From Linum tenue (Eukaryota > Streptophyta > Magnoliopsida > Malpighiales > Linaceae), in NCBI GenBank assembly GCA_946122785.1, contig CAMGYJ010000002.1:40140495-40204494 (forward strand): a DNA stretch of 64,000 nucleotides. The letters run 5' to 3'. Below the pieces are notes generated by a model. It made no database searches and was not told where the DNA came from. It saw nothing but the letters and a program-made list of their open reading frames with translations. Both the position numbers and the translations under genes were made by a program. Numbering within the stretch: position 1 is the first letter of the stretch; each line of letters begins with the position of its first letter. Positions 1-10,665 of the stretch are shown here, piece after piece.

Positions 1-876
1 TATTATATCATAGATGAGAAAATCTCAAAACATCGTAACCAAAGTATAATGTTACTCATAGAAAATGTTATGTTAGTAATATTCCACTCAAGTAGATAAA
101 AAAAATTATAGTAACCCTAATAATATTTTTGACATTATAGGTTAATAGCTAAATGGCTCTTTATATCAAAGATAAATATTAAATAGACGTCAAATAGTGT
201 TAGTGGTGGGGAAAAAAGTGTTATTTATTGGCTTTAACGCGGAAAATAATATCAAAAGTATTTAAAACTGTAAAAGAATAAAAATCTTGAACCCATATCA
301 CGATCGGGTAAAGATAATTGATTGACACAATCTCCTCTTATAAAGTTATAATGATATATGTATGGAAGGAAAGTAATTCATGGTTAATTCCTTATTTATC
401 TCTACACAATCTTTATTTCCCTATCATCTCACGAATTTACAAGTAGAAAAAATCCTTTCAAGACTTCATCAGTCTTCTCTGCCGCTGGCTTCTCTTCTTC
501 TCCCATCCCCAAATCCTCGCCGCTGCAACGAAGTCGGAGCCAGAAGCAATCAGTCTATTTGACCATTTCTCATAAGGCACTAAGGCAGCGCAAACTTCTT
601 TATCTTCTTCGGTAGGTGCCACTGCTCCAACATTCATTATTCCTCTCCCTTCTATTAATTTTTTGTTTTCTGAATATTTTTTTTACTAAATGAATCTTCA
701 GTTTCACGAGAAACCAACATAACAACTATTGATATTTGAATTTCCTATGATTGTGCTTCACAGGTTTGAAGTAATTCTAGTGAGTCGTTCAAAAACAAAC
801 CAAAGAGTTAAGCATGGAGGGATTCATGGGCAGAGTTTCATTATGAAGTTTCCGAAAATTCAGTTGCGTAACAGCA
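1..876. other. Left flank, no supported gene
   Basis: AT-rich sequence with a short pyrimidine-rich stretch near 460-660 that resembles plant 5' UTR sequence. I see no convincing coding exon. The longest open frame (380-562) is 60 codons with no recognisable domain. The Copia element at 882 interrupts whatever locus was here, and the other side of the broken locus resumes at 5926. Confidence 0.4.
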
Positions 877-881
877 ACGAC

Positions 882-1204
882 TGTTAACTGACTGATCTGA
901 AAACAACGAACAATAGACTGAACAAAATGACAAACACATGCGATTTACGTGGTATCCCTGATGATCAGGACTAATCCACGGGAGAGCTTTGGAACGCTCT
1001 CCAGACTACTGTTATTATTGAGTATGGTAGCTTAACCAACAAAAGAAAGTCTCAGTTCAACATATACATCTCACAAAGGAGAGGAAATATAGCCGAACCC
1101 TAGCATCGGCCAAGAGCCACGATGCATGGATTGCATGGGCCGAAATTAATGAGGAGTGGGCTTCATTGGCTATGTACAAAGAAAACAAACAACACCGTTT
1201 AACA
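882..1204 (-). repeat. Copia 3' LTR
   Basis: A 323-bp LTR with TG...CA ends (TGTTAACTG at the left edge, CCGTTTAACA at the right edge). It is the downstream LTR of the minus-strand element. The polyprotein frame, followed in its C-terminal shifted frame, reaches a TAA lying inside the LTR edge at 1199-1201. Confidence 0.95.
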
Positions 1205-1217
1205 GCCTCCCCCAAAT
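1205..1217 (-). other. Copia polypurine tract
   Basis: Read on the minus strand, this is AATTTGGGGGAGGC directly abutting the 3' LTR. It would prime plus-strand DNA synthesis. Confidence 0.85.
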
Positions 1218-1236
1218 TGATGCGGATCGCAAAGCA

Positions 1237-3660
1237 TCAATTTGCTCGACAGGTACCAATGACGACTGGAAGGGAAGGTCTTGGTGAGTAGATCAGCAGG
1301 CTGCTCACAGTAGGGAGATAATGAACATCAAGAGTGCCATCACGAACAAGATCTCGGACATAGTGCACATGAATCTCAATGTGCTTTGTACGATCATGAA
1401 GTACGGGATTGACTGCAATCCGGATAGTGCTAGTATTATCCACAAACAACTGCATAGGCGCCGAACAGTGCACACCGAGATCGGATAGGAGACGGCGCAG
1501 CCATACGAGCTCAGAAGCTACCTCAGACATGGACCGATATTCTGATTCAATGGAGGACTTCGAAACCTTATCCTGCTTCATGCAACGCCAAGAAATGAAT
1601 GCAGGACCATACTGAACACACCACCCTGAAGTAGAGCGACGAGTATCGACACACCCGGCAAAATCAGAGTCGAAATAAGCACGAAGGGTGGATGTTCCAG
1701 TAGCCGGAAAGAAAATACCCACCTCACGAGTGCCCTGTAAATACCGGAGAATGCGATGAACCGCAGCAAGATGATCAATGCGGGGGTTAGCCATAAACTG
1801 ACTAACAACCTGGATGGCATAGGAGATATCCGGACGAGCCGCAGCAAGATAAATTAGACTTCCGACGATGCTGCGATATGAGTGACCATCAGACAGTGGA
1901 TCCCCTGACTCACGATTGAGGCGGAGATTAAGTTCCATGGGAGTGGAAACTGGCTTGCAGTCAGAGAAGTGATGATCAGCCAGGAGATCAGAGATGTACT
2001 TCCGTTGATTAAGTAGAAGACCAGTAGAGTTTTGTGTCACCTCCAGGCCCAGAAAATAGGAAAGCTCACCCAAATCCTTCAGACTGAATGCCGCATGAAG
2101 TCCCTGCTTAAAACTGTGAATACCCGCAAGATCTGTACCAGTGATCACCATATCGTCGACATAAAGCAGTAGCACAACAATGCCAGCAGGGGTAGTCTTA
2201 GTGAACAGAGAAGGATCATTCAGACTTTGCTTAAATCCAAGCGTTGCAATGGTAGAATGAAACTTCTCAAACCAGGCACGAGGTGCCTGTTTGAGACCAT
2301 AGAGAGAACGATTCAGATGGCAAACCTGGTCAGAAGTACCCAATGTGTAACCCGGGGGAAGCTCCATATAGACCTCCTCATCGAGATCGCCGTAAAGAAA
2401 CGCGTTCTTGACGTCCATCTGATAGAGAGGCCAATTTTGCTGTGCAGCAACCGCTAATAGAGTACGAACCGTAGACATCTTGGTTATTGGTGCAAAGGTT
2501 TTGTTGTAGTCAACCCCGAATTCTTGAGTAAACCCTTGTGCTACCAAACGGGCCTTGTACCGGTCAACTGTACCATCTGGTTTCATTTTAACAGTGTAAA
2601 CCCACCGGCACCCAATGACCGACTGAGAAGAAGGAGGCCGAGGGACGAGTGTCCAAGTGTTGCTAGCATGTAGAGCATCCAATTCCCGTTTCATAGCCAT
2701 GTCCCACACTGGATGACCTTGGGCCTGTTTGTAGCGAGTCGGGACAACAATGGAATCCACTCCGTGAGCAACATAATCATGGAACTTAGGTGGAGGTATA
2801 CCTTGAGTGGCCCGAAGTGAACGGCGGAGTTGAGGAGGACTTGGAGGTGCAGTAGAGGATGTGGCTGGTGAAGAAGCTTGAGAATTGGTGTGGGAAATGG
2901 AAGCAGTGGAGGACGTAGCGGACATGGAAGGCGAGCTCCCAGGCGGGGAAGACACGCTGTGGGATGGTGAGGATGGCGCTGATGAAGACGAGCTGTGGTG
3001 GAGCAGATAGGACGTGGGGGGATCATCAGGAGCTTGGGGAGGATCAATTTCATCATCATTCTCACCAAAAATAGGAAGTGACAGGGACGAAGGAAAAATG
3101 GGAGAGGATGAACTCGACTCATGAAACATGACATGTTCAAAGAAAACAACAGCGCAGGCAATGCGCATACGTTGTAATTCAGGATCATAACACAAATATC
3201 CTTTATGAACATCGCTATAGCCAAGAAAAACACATCGAGCAGTTTTAGATGACAGTTTGGTACGTTCCCGTTTAGGACGAAGAACAAAACATAAGCACCC
3301 AAAGACGCGCAGTCTAGAGTAATCAGGATGACGATGATAGAGAGCAAAAAAGGGGCTAGTATTATTCAAAACATGAGTGATCTGATAGTTGATGAGACGG
3401 ACTGCAGTAGCAACTGCTTCAGGCAAAAAACGACTAGGGACTCGAGATGGAAGAAGAAGGGCTCGAGTGAGTTCAACTACATGCCGGTTTTTACGCTCTA
3501 CAAGACCATTCTGTTGGGACACACCAGGACAAGACATCTGACTGAGAATGCCAAGGGAACGATACAAATCATGAAGAGGAGAAGAACTGAATTCACCACC
3601 TGGATCAGAACGAATTATTTTAACCGTTTTACCAAATTGAGTTTTGATCATTTGAATAAA
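1237..3660 (-). pseudogene. Copia pol part 2: integrase core, reverse transcriptase, RNase H
   Basis: An open stretch of more than 800 codons following the TAA at 3661. Integrase contributes the second aspartate (IRSDPGGEF) and the glutamate (QQNGLVERK). Reverse transcriptase follows with WVYTVKMKPDG, the segment around MDVKNAFLYGDL, SLYGLKQAPRAW and the catalytic YVDD (LLLYVDDMV). RNase H is marked by YFDSDFAGC, DTRRSTSGW and SSIESEYRS. The last 30 or so codons (after DVHYLPT, near 1310) are in the wrong frame: the usual EQPADLLTK ending is found in a neighbouring frame that stays open to a TAA at 1199-1201. So there is a small indel near 1310. Enzymatic motifs are otherwise intact. Confidence 0.92.
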
Positions 3661-4905
3661 TTAAGTAGCAACAGCACGGAGATCAGATTTCAACCGGAGA
3701 AAATAAATCCAAGTAAAACGAGTGGCATGGTCAACAAAGAGAGAAAAATATCGAAACCCATGACGAGACAAAGTGGGAGCAGGACCCCAAAGATCAGTAT
3801 GGATGACATGAAAGGGTTCTGTGATAACGGTAGTACTCGAGGGAAAAGAAATACTAGCAGTTTTAGCCTCAACACAGCTAGTACATGAATGATGTGCATG
3901 AAAATCAACATTATTTTTGCCAAGTAATGATTGTCGAAACATCTTTACAAGGCGATCCGAATGAGGATGTCCTAACCGAGCATGCCAAAGGTCCCAAATA
4001 GTGTTTGCCTGACTCGAAAAACAAGGAAAAGAAGATGAGTGACTACTAACGATCCTATGAGGATGACTATTGACGAACGACGACTCTGAAAACTCACGAA
4101 GCTCCTCTAGATGAAAGATCCTCCCATGTTTATTCCCCCTTCCGATCTGCCTCCCCGTCTTCAAATCCTGTACAGAACACCCAGACGGTGTAAACAAGAC
4201 AGAACAATTATGCTCAGTGAGTTGTCCAACAGAAACTAAATTGGGAACCAACTTAGGTACATGTAATGTATTAGACAAGGTGAGCTGCGATTCTGCAACA
4301 TTACCAATCCCATGAACACCCAACTGCTCTCCATTAGCAACACGCAAGGCCATGTTCTTAACATGAACCAAGTTATGCAAAGCACGTAAATCTAAAGTCA
4401 TATGATTGAAACACGCTGAATCAAGAATCCAAGTATTCTTTTTACCTGTACCCTGGAGTGTAGCGAATACAACGCTAATTGCGGTGGGCAGAGAACGCTG
4501 GAGAGCTGCATTTACCATTTGTTCAACATCGGCAGCTGAAAACGAAGTCCCTCCAGTTGCAGTAGTGTGATCGACAGCAGCGGGTAGTGTGGCATAAGCT
4601 GGCCGACCACCAGGATGCTGAGGACGTCCCCATGAACGAGCAGCCGCGGCAACGGGACGATCCAATGGACGATCCCCATTCCCACCGGCGGCAACAGCTG
4701 AATGATCCCAAGGTCGATCTTGATTGGATGCACCACCACCCATACCCGCTGCTCGTGCTTCATTGCGCTGGCGCTGACGACAGTCGAGAACTATATGTCC
4801 TCCTCGTTTACAGTATACACAGAAATTCTGATGACGGCAGTGCTTCCTGAAATGGCCTTTTTCTCGACAAAAATGACACTCAAGCTCGGTCACAGGAATG
4901 CTTCT
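3661..4905 (-). pseudogene. Copia pol part 1: zinc knuckles, protease, integrase N-terminus
   Basis: Continues the gag frame after the TAG at 4906-4908. Two CX2CX4HX4C zinc knuckles come first (CHFCREKGHFRKHC and CVYCKRGGHIVLDC), then a low-complexity linker, the aspartic protease region (WILDSACFNHMT), the GAG-pre-integrase HHCC segment (WHARLGH...CTSC) and the first catalytic aspartate of integrase (HTDLWGP). The protease motif reads DSA where Copia proteases normally have DSG, so protease activity is doubtful. The frame ends at an in-frame TAA at 3661-3663; the integrase core simply continues in the same frame beyond it. This is one polyprotein interrupted by a point stop, not two genes. 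Confidence 0.9.
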
Positions 4906-5577
4906 CTAGAATTGCGGCCTGCCCACAACATAGGCAGATGAGTCGGAGGCAAAATTGGTTGCGAAAACAGCCTCTCCTTCACTTGGACGAACGTCGAGAC
5001 GGGCCTGGGTGCGAAGCCGACACTCTTCGCGGACGAGCTGGGCCAAGACTCCTTCAAATCGGAGATTGTCCCTGTTCAACAACACCGAGCGAATCGACTC
5101 AAACTCGGGCCTGAGGCGCATAAGAAACTGGAGCAGCCTTGTTTGCTGCCGCTCAACGAGAGCATCTTCAGTAGGGACAACCTGCGGACGAAGAGCCACC
5201 ATGAGCAGATCGTGCTCGGTCCACAGTTTTTGGCTCGATTAAAGTACTCAGTCACGGTAAGATCGCCTTGCTCCAGCCGAGCAAGGGCAGTTTGAATCTC
5301 GAATAATCGGATGCCTCCACATGTGATTTGCTGTCGGGAATAATCGGAGACTTAAGCAGGTGGATGGATCAACCGATCCCAGAAGCAACGAACGGATCCT
5401 TGCATCGCTTTGAGTCCAGGCTGCAATCTCTTGTGCAGGTGAATTCGCTGCCGGCCTTGGCGTGGTACCATCAAGGATCCCTAGCAAACCTTTGCCTTCA
5501 ATGCAAACTCTGAACTGAAATTCCCAAAGGGAATAGTTGGTCGAACTCAGCCAGACAGTGGGTCTCTCGGAATCCAT
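4906..5577 (-). pseudogene. Copia gag region, broken
   Basis: N-terminal part of the gag-pol polyprotein, the nucleocapsid/capsid precursor. The start is chosen at the ATG at 5577 (MDSERPTVW), shortly after the primer-binding site. The first 85 or so residues show the Copia gag pattern (NYSLWEFQFR, LLGILDG). Near 5300 the reading frame shifts and near 5225 it shifts back, so about 25 codons are read out of frame and a stop lies at 5248. The frame continues as MVALRPQVV down to an in-frame TAG at 4906-4908, just before the zinc knuckles. Copia UBN2-type gag is known from family knowledge; the breaks are seen directly. Confidence 0.85.
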
Positions 5578-5585
5578 TGCGTTGG

Positions 5586-5597
5586 GCTCTGATACCA
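5586..5597 (-). other. Copia primer-binding site (tRNA-iMet)
   Basis: Minus-strand TGGTATCAGAGC, the classic plant Copia match to the 3' end of initiator methionine tRNA, immediately next to the 5' LTR. Confidence 0.95.
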
Positions 5598-5920
5598 TGT
5601 TAACTGACTGATCTGAAAACAACGAACAATAGACTGAACAAAATGACAAACACAGGCTATTTACGTGGTATCCCTGATGATCAGGACTAATCCACGGGAG
5701 AGCTTGGGAACGCTCTCCAGACTACTGTTATTATTGAGTATGGCAGCTTAACCAACAAAAGAAAGTCCCAGTTCAACATATACATCTCACAAAGGAGAGG
5801 AAATACAGCCGAACCCTAGCATCGGCCAAGAGCCACGATGCATGGATTGCATGGGCCAAAATTAATGAGGAGTGGGCTTCATGGGCTATGTACAAAGAAA
5901 ACAAACGACACCGTTTAACA
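5598..5920 (-). repeat. Copia 5' LTR
   Basis: A 323-bp LTR, same length as the left copy and about 97 percent identical by eye. It is adjacent to the primer-binding site, so it is the 5' LTR of the minus-strand element. The TSD ACGAC follows at 5921-5925. Confidence 0.95.
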
Positions 5921-5925
5921 ACGAC

Positions 5926-6480
5926 ATAATGGGAACTAAGAGTTGATAGTTGACGATATCTTGGTAAAGCTCAAGGAGGAGAAGAAGAGAAGTGTTGGTC
6001 TTAGCAAGATTTTCATGAATTTGTCATTTGATCTAAATGGAATCCCATTATATTCTTGGTTTGTTGGCGTATATTGTAAGTGAGATTAGAGTTTTGTGAA
6101 GACATTTATCTTTTATATTCTTTATAAATGTACTTTATTCTATTATTAAAATCAACAATATTTCTGGTTGAGGATATCAATAACAGATTTATACGGAAAT
6201 AGACATTGTCACAAAAATTAAACAATCATGACAAAAATACCGTGAGTGAAAGAAAATTTTGTCACTAATGTTGTTGCAACTGCGACAATAGTGAAGTTAC
6301 AAAAGCTCGTCTTGTCACAAAAGTACTATCGAAAAGGTAAAACATTTGTACAACTTAAACGGGTGTCGATTGACATATATCTGGAGACGAGTTAAACTCG
6401 TCACAGGTGAGAAGTATTTGTTACAAGCAAAAATTGTCACAATTAAGTGCGTCTTATGTGACGATAAAATCTGTTACGAA
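5926..6480. other. Broken-locus right flank, no recognised gene
   Basis: The locus interrupted by the Copia element resumes here. A short coding-like reading on the plus strand from about 5950 to 6080 includes KLKEEKKRSVGLSKIF and then a run ending in VGVYCK and a stop. I recognise no family. The rest is AT-rich. Confidence 0.3.
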
Positions 6481-6743
6481 TAAAGCATATCCATTTTGGT
6501 TATACATATTAAAAAGTGTTGCATAAATTTTTTGAGGTGTTGCCTTATAAAGTGTTGCATATTGGGTATGCATATGCAACACATACTTTTTTTGTTTCCA
6601 TAAGTCAAAAAGTGTTGCATATTACTTTATACAACACCATATATAGAAGACACTACCAAAAATATTGCATATTACATATGTAACACTTTTAAGACTTTTT
6701 ACAACACATTTCAAGTGTTGCTAAAAGTCATTTTTCTCGTAGT
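6481..6743. mobile_element. Decayed CACTA-like transposon terminus
   Basis: The right edge reads TTTTTCTCGTAGTG, which on the other strand is CACTACGAGAAAAA, the form of plant CACTA (EnSpm) terminal repeats. The preceding 250 bp are filled with copies of a subterminal motif in both orientations (GTGTTGCATA, TGCAACAC, GTGTTGC). Such clustered subterminal repeats are the transposase-binding regions of CACTA elements. A CACTACC sequence at about 6653 might be a second terminus. No transposase and no 3-bp TSD were found, so this is probably a fragment. Confidence 0.4.
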
Positions 6744-6957
6744 GTGAGATTTACCGTCACTCTTTGTTTATGATTCTCAACTCTTAGCTATATGTCAATA
6801 TTCAAAGTAGGGTACCAGAAGTGAAACTACAAGTAAAATGGTTAACCATTTTTGTAAGCAAAAGCAGTCTAACTTGCACAAGTAATAACAACAACAACAA
6901 CAACAAAAAATCTCAAATTGTCTATTCGATCTCCTTAGATTCGAGGGTTATGAGTAT

Positions 6958-8088
6958 TCTTTTTTTCCAAGTAATGACAAGGTAAAATAGTTATAACCTC
7001 TATCGAACACCCCCAAGCAACAACTAGTGAAGTCACCCTACAAAGTCAAAAGAAGCTATCTCTACAGAGGACAACAACAGGGCTTGTCTTGCCACTATCT
7101 GGGCAACCCAGTTGACAGTCCACGGGACTGACCTAAATTCTATACAAGAAGAACAAGAACGCAACAAATGAAAACAATCACGAAGAAAGGGGCCTCCTAC
7201 CAAGTCTTCACAAGATCTATCTTCAAGTTGTCGAATGGCCACTTCAGAGTCACCTTCAATAATGACTCGAGGAAGGTTTCGGGATAGCACTAGCGAAATG
7301 GCGTCCCTGACAGCAAGCAGCTCTGCAAGGTAAGGATTCAACACTCCTGGATGTTGAAACTCCAAGGCCAAAGAAACTTACCCGTCTTTTCCTCGAGTGA
7401 CGATGTCAGACGAACAACCCGAATCACGATCAGAAGCGTCAAAGTTGATCTTTATGAAGTCTTCGGGAGGGAAAAACCAGGTGGCGAGACGAGAAGGTTC
7501 TTGGCGAGGCGGTGGAATCTGGGACTGGTGGGAGGCTGAGGAATATTCATGAACTTGGAAAAATAATTGACGAGCAAGAAAACTGGCTAGTGGTTGAGTG
7601 AATTCGAAGACCACTTTATTTCTAGATTTTCAAATTCTCCAAAGAAGACAAACGCAGGGGAGAAAGTGGAATTGGAAGCTTTCTGAAGTCATAACATGTC
7701 CCCACCAAATACCAAAATTTTCGGTTGGGGCGGGAAAAAGCAAACCACTTAATCCTACCATAGTCTAGAGATGAACAACAGGTGGACAATGGAAAAGAGG
7801 TGTTCTATACTCTCTTGACTATCCCAGCAGATTGGGCAGCGTATAAGACAATTAATTCCAAGAGAACTAAGGGCCACCATTGTTGGAAGAACTACTCCAA
7901 ACATTGCCATAGAAATAACGTTAGCTTAGGTGGGATGTCAAGCGCCCAAGTTCTTTTCCAAATAGGAGGGTCTATTATATGAACCACAGACTTTCAACTA
8001 ACTATCAAGAAATTTTCCAAAGCAAGATGGTAAGACCCATTTTTCATGAAATGCCAAACTTGTTTATCTTGTTGCGGTAGTATGAGAA
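6958..8088 (-). mobile_element. 5'-truncated LINE (L1-like) insertion
   Basis: A 1.1-kb non-LTR retrotransposon tail on the minus strand. It lies between 27-bp direct repeats (6931-6957 and 8089-8115, 2 mismatches) that look like a long LINE target-site duplication. Just inside the left repeat is a T-run on the plus strand, i.e. the poly(A) tail of a minus-strand LINE. The body contains only the C-terminal zinc-binding and RNase H-like domains, as expected after 5' truncation. Confidence 0.75.
7033..8040 (-). pseudogene. LINE reverse transcriptase C-terminus: zf-RVT plus RNase H-like domain
   Basis: The upstream part (about 7750-8040, minus) reads as the zf-RVT zinc-binding domain of plant LINE polyproteins: IPPKLTLFLWQ, then NCLIRCPICWDSQESIEHLF. 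Downstream (7378-7614) is the start of an RNase H-like RVT_3 domain (FIKINFDASDRDSG). An in-frame TAA at 7375-7377 follows RGKDG, and the domain continues in the same frame as LALEFQHPG, AELLAVRDAISLVL and VIIEGDSEVAIRQLE to a stop at 7033. The family is the plant LINE/RVT_3 type; this copy has an internal stop and frame changes upstream and is dead. Confidence 0.75.
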
Positions 8089-8115
8089 CTCCATAGATTC
8101 AAGGGTTATGAGTAT

Positions 8116-8553
8116 GATATCAACATTTTGATACATAGATGTTATGAAACTAATTTAGAACTCACATGATTTAGGTTCATGTGCATAACACAGCCTCGTG
8201 TTATTTCTCTATAGTTTTGAAATTTTCATCATTTCACAATGTTTAGAGTCATTAGCTTTTAGAGTATTATAAACACTAAATCACCAATGAAACTTCAACC
8301 CTTGAATTTAACATTGATTTCTGAACTTAAATGTATTATTCATAGAAAATATCTCGATTTATATTATATCTAACATCCAAAGCTATTTATGTTGAGAAAT
8401 AGTCAAAATCCAAAATAAAATATAATTTAAATACAATCATTTTCTTGGAACCGGTTGGAATGAAGTAAATTACTCTATTAAAGGCTACAATTGCTAATTT
8501 TTTCGGAGGTAAGGAACAACACCCAAAAATGAAAGGAATTTTATTTTAAAATA
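8116..8553. other. Intergenic AT-rich spacer
   Basis: No ORF, repeat or RNA gene recognised between the LINE remnant and the LARD. The last five bases before the LTR are the TSD AGAAG (8554-8558). Confidence 0.5.
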
Positions 8554-8558
8554 AGAAG

Positions 8559-8910
8559 TGTTTGTGCCATCTAGCTCAGGACACGAACAATGATATTTGT
8601 TGGTGTGGGGTTGACTCACGATCCGCTCGTCTGATCTCGTCGGGAGGGAAGAAACCTGTGAAAGAGCCGGAGATGCCCCCGGATCAAGCTCTGACGATCA
8701 AGTCAGTGTATGTTTGTGGAGAGAGTTGAGAGAATAGATAGAAAGATAAAGTGTAGAGAGATAGTAGGAAGTGGAAAGTGAGGAGAGAGAGGAAGTCCTC
8801 TGCTTTGGAGGGCTTCAATCCCTTATATACCTGTAGCGCGTATCGTGCATCGCTGATTGTGCGCCCTACTACTTAGTCTGTGAACGGAGTATTTAGTAAC
8901 ACCCCCAACA
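8559..8910 (-). repeat. LARD 3' LTR
   Basis: A 352-bp LTR, about 97 percent identical by eye to the right copy (around 9 differences including a 1-bp indel). The purine tract lies immediately inside it at 8911-8923 (plus-strand ATTGCCCCCCAAG). Confidence 0.9.
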
Positions 8911-9212
8911 ATTGCCCCCCAAGCTGGTGATGAGTCTTAACTCATCACTAGCTTATTTTTTTTTTTTTTTAAATCTTCGTCGGTAATTTTGGATGGAGCC
9001 CTATGTACCCCAGCTGCCCCCAGCTGGTGGCGCGTTTGACTGACGCGGTGCCAGCTTTTTACGTCTTGCCCCCCATTAGTGCCATTAACGCTCATGAAAG
9101 TAAAATATTTCAATATTTAATAATGATAGAGGGATAGAGTACTTAGCTTTAAATTGGAGAGGCGGCAGGATACTGATTAAGTGGAATGCGCCGCACTATT
9201 TTGGCACAAGGC

Positions 9213-9270
9213 GCATATGTAGCCTATTGGTATTGTTGCTTGTCACGCGAAGGAGTAGCCGCGAGTTGAT
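9213..9270 (+). repeat. tRNA-like module M1 (partial)
   Basis: Begins with an A-box-like TAGCCTATTGG and contains CTTGTCACGCG, close to the anticodon arm of plant tRNA-Asp(GTC). The B-box has decayed to GCGAGTTGA. It is upstream of the 51-bp array. Confidence 0.4.
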
Positions 9271-9277
9271 TATTTTG

Positions 9278-9532
9278 TGTTCTGTCGAACTGAGTGGGCG
9301 CGAATAGTTCATGACTATTGCTATTTTTTGTTCTGTCGAACTGAGTGGGCGCGAATAGTTCATGACTATTGCTATTTTTTGTTATGTCGAACTGAGTGGG
9401 CACGAATAGTTCATGACTATTGCTATTTTTTGTTCTGTCAAACTGAGTGGGCGCGAATAGTTCATGAATATTGCTATTTTTTGTTCTGTCGAACTGAGTG
9501 GGCGCGAATAGCTAAAAATCAGACGCCGCGCC
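9278..9532. repeat. 51-bp tandem repeat, five copies
   Basis: Unit starts (TGTTCTGTCG, third copy TGTTATGTCG) fall at 9278, 9329, 9380, 9431 and 9482, an exact 51-bp period. Because 51 is a multiple of three, both strands stay open through the array and give spurious repetitive ORFs. Each unit ends in a run of six T. Copies are nearly identical, so the array expanded recently. It sits near the 3' end of the minus-strand element. Confidence 0.95.
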
Positions 9533-9545
9533 ATTGAAACACAAA

Positions 9546-9630
9546 GCTCGCTTGTGGCCTGCTGGTAATCTCGCTTGTCTTGCGGAAGAGTGGCGCGGGT
9601 TCGAAGCTTGGCGGCGACTTCACTTTTTTT
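9546..9630 (+). repeat. tRNA-like module M2
   Basis: A-box-like TGGCCTGCTGG at 9555, B-box GGTTCGAAGC at 9598, spacing 43 nt as in a tRNA gene. CGC-TTGTCTT-GCG resembles an anticodon arm. A seven-T run at 9624-9630 could act as a Pol III terminator. Confidence 0.5.
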
Positions 9631-9702
9631 GTGGAGTTCCATGTCTGTTGAACGCGGGCTGCGAGTAGTTAAAAGTCAGACGCTACGCCATTTAGCCATA
9701 AG

Positions 9703-9787
9703 GTTCGCATGTAGCCTTCTGGTAATGTCGCTTGTCTTGCGGAGGAGTGGCGCGGGTTCGAAGACTGACGGCGACGATAATATTTTT
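9703..9787 (+). repeat. tRNA-like module M3
   Basis: A-box-like TAGCCTTCTGG at 9712, B-box GGTTCGAAGA at 9755, spacing 43 nt, with the same CGCTTGTCTTGCG arm and a T-run at 9783-9787. About 155 bp downstream of M2, and the intervening sequence is also repeated, so M2 and M3 come from a segmental duplication. Confidence 0.5.
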
Positions 9788-10071
9788 GACGCGAGTGGAG
9801 CGATGATGGTCTGCTAGTTGGGGTGTCCGCGACGTTGGGCTTGGCGGGAGACGGAACGAAGCTGGCCCGGGGAAAGGAGTTGGAGCTGGTCCGCGAGTTG
9901 GGCGTGGGCTATTTGCTCGAGTCGAGCTTGCCTTGTTGAGCGGCCAAATTCGGGACTGGCTGGCGGGAGCGGGCCGGGTGGGGCGGATATAGTCAGGCCC
10001 GCGGCGGGGATATGCGCGGAGCTGCTTGCGAATGAGTTATTAAATATGGTGCCGCTACAAAAGTGTACAAG

Positions 10072-10156
10072 CCATCCTTGCAGCCTACTGGTTTGTTCGC
10101 TTGTCTAGCGTAAGGGTGGGGCGGGTTCGAGGACCTGCGGCGACTTCATTTTTTTT
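10072..10156 (+). repeat. tRNA-like module M4
   Basis: A-box-like CAGCCTACTGG at 10081, B-box GGTTCGAGGA at 10124, spacing 43 nt, T-run at 10149-10156. More diverged from M2/M3, but the arm CGCTTGTCTAGCG is still recognisable. Confidence 0.5.
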
Positions 10157-10307
10157 GAGGAGTTCTGTGTCTGTTGAACGCGGGCCGCGAGTTGGGCCGC
10201 CTGCAGTGCGGGCCGTGAGTGTTGAGGCGGCGGGCCATAAGCGAGTCGGCCCGCAAGCTTGGGCGCCCGAAAGATAATAAGAGTAAGTACCGCGCATTTG
10301 ATGGACA

Positions 10308-10386
10308 AGCATTTCTTGTAGCGTACTGGCATGAATGCTGGAGTGGTCGACAGTGGCGCTGGTTCGAATCTACCAGTAGCTCTTTT
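10308..10386 (+). repeat. tRNA-like module M5
   Basis: A-box-like TAGCGTACTGG at 10319, B-box GGTTCGAATC at 10361, spacing 42 nt, T-run at 10382-10386. The B-box is close to the tRNA consensus GGTTCGANNCC. Confidence 0.5.
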
Positions 10387-10582
10387 TGTTGACTTAATGG
10401 TCTGCAGAGCGGGCCGCGCGCTGGTGGGCTGATATGGACGCGGGCCTGGTCGCGTTATGGCGGGGATTGAGCGCTTCCGCTCTTTTATGAAGCGGGCCCG
10501 CGAGTGTCGGTTCATCTTGGCCCGCCAGTTGGATAGGCTGAGGGAAGTAAATATAAGACTGCGTCGCTCTTTACTGGACGTG

Positions 10583-10665
10583 TATCCAAATTTAGCTTAT
10601 TGGTTGGGGAGCTTGACTTGTTGATCTTGATCGCGTGTTCAACTCCTGTCATTGGTTTTTTTTTT
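10583..10665 (+). repeat. tRNA-like module M6
   Basis: A-box TAGCTTATTGGTTGG at 10593, very close to TAGCTCAGTTGGTTAG of plant tRNAs. The B-box-like TGTTCAACTCC is at 10636 (spacing 43 nt) and is followed by a ten-T run. Its middle differs from M2-M5, so it may derive from another tRNA. Confidence 0.45.

Larger units (their letters stand above)
882..5920 (-). mobile_element. Ty1/Copia LTR retrotransposon, full length but defective
   Basis: A complete 5.04-kb Copia element on the minus strand. Two 323-bp LTRs begin TGTTAA and end TTAACA on the plus strand and are flanked by the 5-bp target-site duplication ACGAC (877-881 and 5921-5925). Inside the right (5') LTR is a primer-binding site complementary to initiator tRNA-Met; inside the left (3') LTR is a polypurine tract. 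The gene order gag, protease, integrase, RT, RNase H is the Copia order. By eye the LTRs differ at about 9 of 323 positions, so the insertion is fairly young, yet the polyprotein carries two in-frame stops and at least three frame breaks. I cannot assign a Copia lineage. Confidence 0.95.

Noticed and set aside
2691..3347. 218-codon minus-strand ORF, and 3328-3888 plus-strand ORF
   Set aside because: Out-of-frame shadows of the Copia pol gene.
9818..10515. GC-rich ORFs in the LARD interior as gag-like proteins
   Set aside because: No zinc knuckle, protease or other retroelement motif in any frame; open frames reflect high GC content.
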